Positions 17,505 to 22,691 of a stretch of DNA of 24,548 nt are shown piece by piece. Each line of letters opens with the position of its first letter. The first letter of the stretch is position 1. The stretch covers positions 1 to 24,548 of the forward strand of contig JAQGPD010000112.1 of assembly GCA_028293305.1 (NCBI GenBank), given 5' to 3'. The DNA is from Verrucomicrobiales bacterium. Its GTDB lineage: Bacteria > Verrucomicrobiota > Verrucomicrobiia > Verrucomicrobiales > V1-33. The position numbers were made by a program, and so were the translations under genes. Below the pieces are notes generated by a model that ran no database searches, had not been told where the DNA came from, and was given only the letters and a program-made list of their open reading frames with translations.

Positions 17505-17909
17505 TTATTTGGGCGGAGCGGTGACCAAACCGATTTGTGTTATTCCAAGCCGTCCCAACACATCGAGGACGTCCATGATTCCTTGATATTGCGTGCTGCT
17601 GTCGCCGCGCACGACGACCGGGACCTCCGGGGTCCGCGCCTTCACGGCACCCAGCTTGCTCTCCAGTTCCGCGAGGGAAACCGGGATGGTGTTCAGCGCG
17701 ATTTTTCCTTCGCGGTTCACGGTGATGGCCTGCATTTTCGGAGTGTCCATCTTCTTGGCGGCGGCAGCGCTGGCCTTGGGAAGATTGACTTTCATGCCCT
17801 GCACGCCGGCCGTGGTCATGATGATGAAGATCAACAAAAGCACCAGGTAGAGGTCCACCATGGGCGTGACGTTGATATCGTCGAAGGATTTGTCGTCGCC
17901 TACCTGCAT
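17505..17909 (-). CDS. exbD: ExbD-type biopolymer transport protein
   Basis: This 134-residue protein is the proton-coupled partner of the ExbB-type channel. A short cytoplasmic start leads into one transmembrane helix (about 16-37). The helix begins INVTPMVDLYLVLLLIFIIM, with the membrane Asp19 matching the Asp essential for proton use in ExbD/TolR/MotB proteins. The periplasmic domain follows, with the usual VPVVVRGDSSTQYQGIMDVL pattern. The family length is 130-150 residues, so the gene is complete. Its ATG lies five nucleotides after the ExbB stop and its stop 18 nt before tonB, so the three are one unit. The motor is expected to use the proton-motive force to drive TonB. Confidence 0.93.
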   Translation of the reverse strand: MQVGDDKSFDDINVTPMVDLYLVLLLIFIIMTTAGVQGMKVNLPKASAAAAKKMDTPKMQAITVNREGKIALNTIPVSLAELESKLGAVKARTPEVPVVVRGDSSTQYQGIMDVLDVLGRLGITQIGLVTAPPK

Positions 17910-17914
17910 AACAA

Positions 17915-19798
17915 TTATTCGTTGGAGGGGTAAGCCTCGGCGATGCGGGCGATGAACTCCTCGATGAAGGTGTTCATGCCCAGGATGGCGTCCTTGATCC
18001 GCGATGCCAGATAACTGTAAGCAAAGAGCGCGGGAATGGCCACGGCGAGACCGGCCACGGTGGCCAGCAGCGCGCCCGCGATGCCGGGGGCGATGGAGTT
18101 GATGTCCACTTCACCGCTCTTCGCGATGACCGCGAAGGTGATCATGACGCCGATGACCGTGCCCAGCAAACCAAGATAGGGTCCGCCCGCGATGCCGATC
18201 GTGAGGAACACCAACTTGCTCTGAAGCTTCTGGGTTTCCCGGGTCGCGCCGCCGTCCAGCAGGGCGCGGATGGAGGAGATGGAGCGCTCGGACAGGCCGT
18301 TGAAACTGCCCTTCGCATTGTGGATGCGGTGCTGGATTTCCTGGGAGCCGAGATGATAGAGATGGAACAGCGGGGATTCCTTCATCGCCTTCTGATCCTT
18401 CCGGCTTGAGTTGCCGCCCATGCTTTTCACACTGTCCTCATCCGCGTGGTCGAGCGCCGTGATGTCGGTGGAAATGCTGGCCCATTGTTTGAGAAACACC
18501 TTGGATGACTTGTCGATCTTGCCCAGATAGATGAGTTTTCCGATCGCCACGATCCAGCCGATCACCGCGAGGATGGCGCATAGCCAGATCACCACCCAGC
18601 CGTCGAATGTGAGGGATTTGGAAATCCCTTTGATCAGGTCCACATGCTCGCTCAGCTCGCTGTGTCCCGCTGCGGCGGAGGCCTCCTCGGCTCCTGTCAG
18701 CATCAGCTTCGAGGCGTCAGCGCCCGTGCCCTGGTTGACGGCGGTGAACTTGATAGCGCCGGCGGTGCGGGCCGTGTTTGATAGGTTGAGTTCGTCCAGT
18801 TCCCCGGCGAAGCCCGCGGCGGGATCTCCGGGGGCGGTGTCGTGGCCGAGCGTGGAAATACCGGCCATGGCGGGAAGCGTGGCGGGCACGGTGGCGGCGG
18901 AGGCGCCGTCCACAAAAAGCGTCAGGCTCCCGTTATTGACCGTCACCGCCAATTGGTGCCACGCGCCCGCCGCGATGGGCGCCGGTGCGGCCGCTCGCTG
19001 GACCCCTGCCCCGCCGTCGATGGAGGCAAACGGGGTGCCATTGTCCAGGCCTATCAGAAAGGATCCCGCAGTTTCCCGACGGCTGAAGATGACCGTATTG
19101 GGAGCAAGCGTGGCGGGTTTCACCCAGAAGGAAAGAGTCAGGGGACCACCGGCCGGCCAGGCCTGGGCGGGATTGGCGGGAAGTGTAATGGCGTTCTGGC
19201 CCGTGAACCGCAGGCCGCCGCCGATCAATGCCGTGGCCACCGGAACGCCCGTTCCTTCGGCGTTCACCGCCGCCGGGGAGGCGTCCGCGGGTGCGCCGCC
19301 GTTCTCGGAAAAATGATAAACCCCGATGGTTTTGTCATCATAGGTTTCCTTGGAATTGTCGGCTCGTTCCGCCGCCGGATTGCCATAATATAGCCAGACC
19401 TCGGTGGACGCTCCAGCCTTGAGTTCAGGCACCTTCACCCACACCAGGGCTTCATTCAGCAAACCATCCCAACGCTCAATATGATGCGGCAGGACGGTTT
19501 TGTTATCGGCGCTGACGAATCGCAGGTCCGACCCGTCCTCCTTGGACGAGGCGAAGCCGAAATCAGAGGATAGCCGGATCAGCACGGCGGGCGATCCGGG
19601 CGGGGTGTCCAGGGGCACGCCCTCCGCGCCGGTGTTCAATGTGATCTTCCGGCGGGCGGACCATTCCGGTTTCCACCAGTTCCCCGCGTCGGCGGCGAGG
19701 CAGAGTTCCATGCCGGAGGCGATCATCAGCAGAGCGGCGATGAGCCTGACAAATGAGGTGGGGACCGTCCTTGAAAAACGTGTGTGAGGTGGGCGCAT
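17915..19798 (-). CDS. ExbB/TolQ/MotA-type channel with periplasmic DUF2341 and LamG-like domains
   Basis: This 627-residue fusion has a signal peptide (residues 1-36, ending CLAAD). A DUF2341-like domain follows (about 40-150, with DLRFVS, ALVWVKVPEL and EVWLYYGN). Then comes a concanavalin/laminin-G-like beta-sandwich (about 190-350, with LTLSFWVKPAT and AWHQLAVTVNNGSLTLFVDG). The ExbB core is C-terminal. TM1 spans about 401-425. The cytoplasmic loop is about 426-525. TM2 contains YLGLLGTVIGVMITF (541-555). TM3 contains IAPGIAGALLATVAGLAVAI (569-588). Those two motifs are hallmarks of the MotA/TolQ/ExbB family. The N-terminal part should face the periplasm and could bind glycans or sense the wall or polysaccharide. 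It starts 10 nt after the tpsB stop and ends five nucleotides before exbD. The fused topology is known in PVC and some proteobacterial genomes, but its function there is not established to my knowledge. Confidence 0.9.
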   Translation of the reverse strand: MRPPHTRFSRTVPTSFVRLIAALLMIASGMELCLAADAGNWWKPEWSARRKITLNTGAEGVPLDTPPGSPAVLIRLSSDFGFASSKEDGSDLRFVSADNKTVLPHHIERWDGLLNEALVWVKVPELKAGASTEVWLYYGNPAAERADNSKETYDDKTIGVYHFSENGGAPADASPAAVNAEGTGVPVATALIGGGLRFTGQNAITLPANPAQAWPAGGPLTLSFWVKPATLAPNTVIFSRRETAGSFLIGLDNGTPFASIDGGAGVQRAAAPAPIAAGAWHQLAVTVNNGSLTLFVDGASAATVPATLPAMAGISTLGHDTAPGDPAAGFAGELDELNLSNTARTAGAIKFTAVNQGTGADASKLMLTGAEEASAAAGHSELSEHVDLIKGISKSLTFDGWVVIWLCAILAVIGWIVAIGKLIYLGKIDKSSKVFLKQWASISTDITALDHADEDSVKSMGGNSSRKDQKAMKESPLFHLYHLGSQEIQHRIHNAKGSFNGLSERSISSIRALLDGGATRETQKLQSKLVFLTIGIAGGPYLGLLGTVIGVMITFAVIAKSGEVDINSIAPGIAGALLATVAGLAVAIPALFAYSYLASRIKDAILGMNTFIEEFIARIAEAYPSNE

Positions 19799-19808
19799 TG
19801 TTAAAAAG

Positions 19809-21569
19809 TTAGAAGTCGGTCCAAAGGCGGAAAGTCAGGAGCCAATCCCCCTCCTGCACGACCCCGGCATCACGCAGGGGAAGGCCGGCATCGAGGGAGG
19901 CATGGAAGTGGTCCTTGAAGGAAATGCGGCTGCCGGCGCCCACGCTGACCAGGGAGAATTGATCGTCCTGGTCCGGCAGGGGCTCATTCAGCGTCAGGTG
20001 GCCGGCGTCGGCGAAAACGTAAAATCTCCACTCGTCCGTGCGTTCGGGCGGAGCGTCGGCCGGGGCCGGTGTTCCATCCGCCGGGGGCGCCGGTTTGCGG
20101 CGGTTGATCAGGCTGGGGCTGCGGAGTTCGAGGGAGCCGAAAACCGCGTTGTCGCCCAACACGGTGGATTCCAAATACCCGCGGGCATTTCCCAAGCCGC
20201 CGCCGCTGGCCTGCTCGCTGTTGATGAGCGGCTGACTGGCGCTCTGGCCCTGCACTTTGGCGAAGATCTCCATGCCTCCCGGCAGGTCGTGCGTGTGCGC
20301 CAGATCGCCGCGGACATGGAAAAAGTTTCCTCCGGCAAGGTAGCGTTTCGCATCGAACTCATAGGGATCGCTGCCGATGCCGCGGATTCCATAAGTTAGC
20401 GATGCATTGACATCGGTGGAATGTTTCGGCGCGACCCAAGTGCCTCCATAACTCATCGTGAATGGATAGTATTCAATCGGGGTTTGCTGGGTTTGTCCCG
20501 CAAAAGTCACATCCTCCTCAAAGTGTTTGTAATCCACGCCAAGGCTCAGGGAGTGGAAGTAGGAAGGCTTTTCACTGAAGGGGGGACCGGATGGCAGCGT
20601 GAAATTCAAGCGGCCGCCGACCACATACCCGCGCCCGCCCACGGAGGATCCGCCAAGGGTGTTGATATCGCTGTCCTGCTTCGTTCCGCTCAGCATGAAG
20701 CTGGTGGTCGGCGTCAGCGGGAGCATGTAAAACATGGAATAAACCGCCGCATCCTCCGTGCGCTCGGGCGCGACCTGGAAGTTGAAGCCGAGGGTATGTC
20801 CGGCCTGCCAGAGATTCGAATAACTGAGGCTGCCGTTCACCCGCAGCTCCGAGGTGTCGGGACTGTATCGGTTATTGAGTTCTATCGAGCCGTGGAGCGG
20901 ATTCTTATCCTTCACATTCAGGTCCACATCCCATGTGCCCGGGAGCACTCCGGGCCGGACATCCGGGATGACCTGGCGGTCGGGGTGACGGTTCAGCGCC
21001 AGCAGGTCGGCTTTGATTTTATTGAAGTCAGGCACCTCACCCTCAGCGAGTGAGGGTGCTTTGGCGCGGATTTTTTCCGGTAGAAAATAACGTGATCCCT
21101 TCACCCGCAGCCGCCCGATTTTACCTTCTCCCACCTCCAGGGTGACTACGCCGAACTTCACCTCCTGCGGCGGCACGATGACTGTGACGAGACTGTAACC
21201 CGCTTCGCGGATTTTCTTTTCCAAATTTGCCCGTGCCTGCTCGACATGGGCGCTGGTGCAGGCAGGTCCCATGAAAGGATACACTGCGGACTCCGCATCG
21301 ATCCGCGGGAGTTTCGACAGGCCCTTGATGCGGTAATGCCGGATGTAAAATGGCTTCTCGGCGGTCTCCCCGGCGGTCGGGGTTTCAGCGGCATTTTCCG
21401 GAGGTGTCACCGGAGGCTTCACGTCCGCCGCGACAGCGTTCCAGCCTCCGAGGGCGAACCCGCAAACCATCATTCCGCGGAAAAAATTCCGCAGTCCCGG
21501 CAGAGCCTTGAAGGGACCTCGGGGGTGATGGTTTGATAGGAACATAAAATACAATTTCCGGTGCCGCAT
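19809..21569 (-). CDS. TpsB outer-membrane transporter (ShlB/FhaC/HecB family)
   Basis: This 586-residue two-partner-secretion pore, first gene of the operon, is expected to export the giant TpsA. A signal region ends near NAVAAD (residue 49); translation could start at the first ATG or at internal Met 9 or 33. Two POTRA domains follow: about 73-148 (FYIRHYRIKGLSKLP... VVTLEVGEGKIG) and about 149-225, ending in DVDLNVKDKNPLHGSIELNN. Residues about 226-586 form the 16-strand barrel. The family motifs are present: RGY at 463-465 (NARGYLES) in the L6 hairpin, and FADAG at 519-523 (FxxDxG). The protein ends RLWTDF. A Pro/Ala-rich insert (about 491-511) between barrel strands is longer than usual. 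The channel gene follows 10 nt downstream. Confidence 0.92.
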   Translation of the reverse strand: MRHRKLYFMFLSNHHPRGPFKALPGLRNFFRGMMVCGFALGGWNAVAADVKPPVTPPENAAETPTAGETAEKPFYIRHYRIKGLSKLPRIDAESAVYPFMGPACTSAHVEQARANLEKKIREAGYSLVTVIVPPQEVKFGVVTLEVGEGKIGRLRVKGSRYFLPEKIRAKAPSLAEGEVPDFNKIKADLLALNRHPDRQVIPDVRPGVLPGTWDVDLNVKDKNPLHGSIELNNRYSPDTSELRVNGSLSYSNLWQAGHTLGFNFQVAPERTEDAAVYSMFYMLPLTPTTSFMLSGTKQDSDINTLGGSSVGGRGYVVGGRLNFTLPSGPPFSEKPSYFHSLSLGVDYKHFEEDVTFAGQTQQTPIEYYPFTMSYGGTWVAPKHSTDVNASLTYGIRGIGSDPYEFDAKRYLAGGNFFHVRGDLAHTHDLPGGMEIFAKVQGQSASQPLINSEQASGGGLGNARGYLESTVLGDNAVFGSLELRSPSLINRRKPAPPADGTPAPADAPPERTDEWRFYVFADAGHLTLNEPLPDQDDQFSLVSVGAGSRISFKDHFHASLDAGLPLRDAGVVQEGDWLLTFRLWTDF

Positions 21570-21668
21570 GCCGTCGCGGTCCGCGTCCTTTCCTACACTG
21601 ACTTGCGGCAGGATAAATGAATCTATTGGAACAGATTCGTCACATAAGCTCCTGGCAGGACATCACGT
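21570..21668 (-). promoter_or_regulatory. Probable promoter/operator region of the eight-gene operon
   Basis: This segment lies between a terminator-like hairpin and the first gene, so it is the natural place for the operon promoter. It is more AT-rich than its surroundings (for example TTCATTTATCC on the minus strand). I could not assign -35 and -10 boxes with confidence. It contains one clear inverted repeat (see 21619-21638), and a 10-bp palindrome overlaps its far end. Confidence 0.5.
21619..21638. promoter_or_regulatory. Inverted repeat, possible operator
   Basis: GAATCT and AGATTC form a perfect 6+6 inverted repeat separated by eight nucleotides. It is centred about 60 nt upstream of the tpsB start. 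The geometry (20 bp, two turns) suits a dimeric repressor or activator. The binding protein is unknown. Confidence 0.45.
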
Positions 21669-21671
21669 GAT
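21662..21671. promoter_or_regulatory. Perfect 10-bp palindrome ATCACGTGAT
   Basis: This is a self-complementary decamer about 95 nt upstream of tpsB, just beyond the T-rich tail of the hairpin terminator. It could be a regulator site; a chance palindrome cannot be excluded. Confidence 0.3.
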
Positions 21672-21710
21672 CAAAACAAATTGAAGGGCGGCGCCGAAGC
21701 GCCGCCCTTC
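21669..21710 (-). terminator. Rho-independent terminator with UUCG loop
   Basis: Two perfect 12-nt arms, GAAGGGCGGCGC and GCGCCGCCCTTC (21683-21710), enclose TTCG on the minus strand, giving an extra-stable C(UUCG)G tetraloop. The T-rich AATTTGTTTTG follows. It would end minus-strand transcripts of the PAS gene (stop at 21893) and shield the secretion operon from read-through. The other strand has a weaker T-run (CTTTGGTTATTTT), so bidirectional use is possible. Confidence 0.75.
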
Positions 21711-21749
21711 ACCCCTTTGGTTATTTTGGCACCGGGCTTCGTCGTCCTA

Positions 21750-21898
21750 CGAAGTGGGTCCCGGCGTGGCAGCGGGCCTTGATAGGTCCCCTGACCCGAT
21801 GACTCTGAACCAGTCCCAGGCCGTCCGAAAGTTTGGCAATGCAACAGTTTCGGCAGAAACGGGGATTTGATCCTGCCGCGCGGCGAGGGGTCTCAATG
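21750..21898 (+). ncRNA. ssrS: Probable 6S RNA (RNA polymerase regulator)
   Basis: Three blocks occur in the same order as in E. coli 6S RNA. The first is GCGGGCC followed by GTCCCCTGACCCGAT (21786-21800; E. coli has GUCCCCUGAGCCGAU, the template for product RNA). The second is GGCCGTCCGA (E. coli GGUCCGUCCGAG). The third is CCTGCCGCGCGGC near the 3' end (E. coli GCCUGCGGCGG). A closing-stem arm GTGGCAG (21766-21772) pairs with CTGCCGC (21873-21879). A small hairpin GTTTC/GAAAC (21847-21860) lies on the 3' side of the expected bubble, as in many 6S RNAs. The predicted molecule is shorter than in E. coli. Its ends are approximate, and its 3' end overlaps the stop codon of the opposite-strand PAS gene. 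6S RNA binds housekeeping-sigma polymerase and is released by product-RNA synthesis. The match is from memory, without a covariance search. Confidence 0.6.
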
Positions 21899-22540
21899 CC
21901 TCAAACCTTCCAGGATGCGCTCTATTTGAATAGTGCTCCGCCGCATGGTGAGGAGAGATTGGCGGAGAGCCACCGGATCGGTGATCATGCCATCCAACAA
22001 ATTTTCCAGGTAGCCCTGAACAATGGTCAATGGGCCACGCAGTTGCACCAGCACATCCGCCGCGGGGTCCGGCGCCACCTTGGCCGCAGCGTCCGCGCGT
22101 TCATCCGGCCGCAGGGCCAGACGCACCAGACGCCGATCCGCCGACAGGGTCACGCGAACGGCCTCGACGAGGAAATGCCGGTCATCCCGCCACTGCTCGC
22201 CGGGCAGCCGCAGGGCGCAGGCTTGTGATAGGATGTTGCCGGTGGAAAAGCATTCCGTGACGAGTTGACTGAGTTGCCGGTCGGCGAGGACCGCCTCCAT
22301 TTTCCGTCCCAGCAACCTGCCCTTCGGCATGAAAAGGATCCGCGCCGCCTCATTGCTGAACAGGATGCGGTCGCCATGGTCCACCAGCAGACAGGCATGC
22401 GCCAGCCCCTCCAGAACTGTCTCCAATAACATGTTCGTCCCCGAGTTTTCCCAGGTCTCCGGCTGTTCGGGATCGGTGACGGAATGGTCCGGAGGCGGGC
22501 ATGGGGTATCGGTCGGAGTCTTCACGTTCAGAAACCACAC
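21893..22540 (-). CDS. PAS-domain protein with degenerate HisKA-like end, no ATPase domain
   Basis: This 215-residue protein starts at a GTG (22540) about nine nucleotides after a GGAGG-rich stretch. Residues about 40-145 form a PAS-like sensor (LLVDHGDRILFSNEAARILF, then LLGRKMEAVL). Residues about 160-213 align by eye with the dimerisation helix pair of PhoR-type histidine kinases: VQLRGPLTIVQGYLENLLDG, then QSLLTMRRSTIQIERILEGL. The conserved H-E/D-L-R-T-P box is VQLRGP here, so the phosphorylated His is replaced by Val165. The protein stops before any HATPase domain, and the next bases hold the putative 6S RNA rather than a decayed kinase. It has no membrane helix. It is either a kinase remnant or a stand-alone PAS adaptor that dimerises with real kinases. 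A second frame starting at an ATG beside the same ribosome site is shorter and looks like a shadow. Confidence 0.7.
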   Translation of the reverse strand: MWFLNVKTPTDTPCPPPDHSVTDPEQPETWENSGTNMLLETVLEGLAHACLLVDHGDRILFSNEAARILFMPKGRLLGRKMEAVLADRQLSQLVTECFSTGNILSQACALRLPGEQWRDDRHFLVEAVRVTLSADRRLVRLALRPDERADAAAKVAPDPAADVLVQLRGPLTIVQGYLENLLDGMITDPVALRQSLLTMRRSTIQIERILEGLRH

Positions 22541-22554
22541 TCATCCCCCCCTCC

Positions 22555-22567
22555 TGCCCCGGGGGCA
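22555..22567. promoter_or_regulatory. GC-rich quasi-palindrome before the PAS gene
   Basis: TGCCCC-G-GGGGCA lies immediately upstream of the ribosome-binding region of the PAS gene in a 151-nt intergenic gap. It may be a small operator or mRNA hairpin limiting ribosome access. Otherwise the gap 22541-22691 shows only weak 4-5 bp stems and no convincing terminator for the Hsp70 gene. Confidence 0.25.
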
Positions 22568-22691
22568 AGTTGTGCTGAGTGACAGAACCGACAGAATCGG
22601 CTGAGTTTCAGGGCCTCCGCGATGCGCGGGGCTGTTGATTTTCCAAGGCTGCGGCGTGGACCGGAGGGCACGCGGGAACGAAAAGAAAGGG

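Noticed and set aside
21711..21892. Decayed HATPase domain downstream of the PAS gene
   Set aside because: No N-box or G-box pattern was seen in any minus frame; the sequence instead shows the ordered blocks of a 6S RNA on the other strand.
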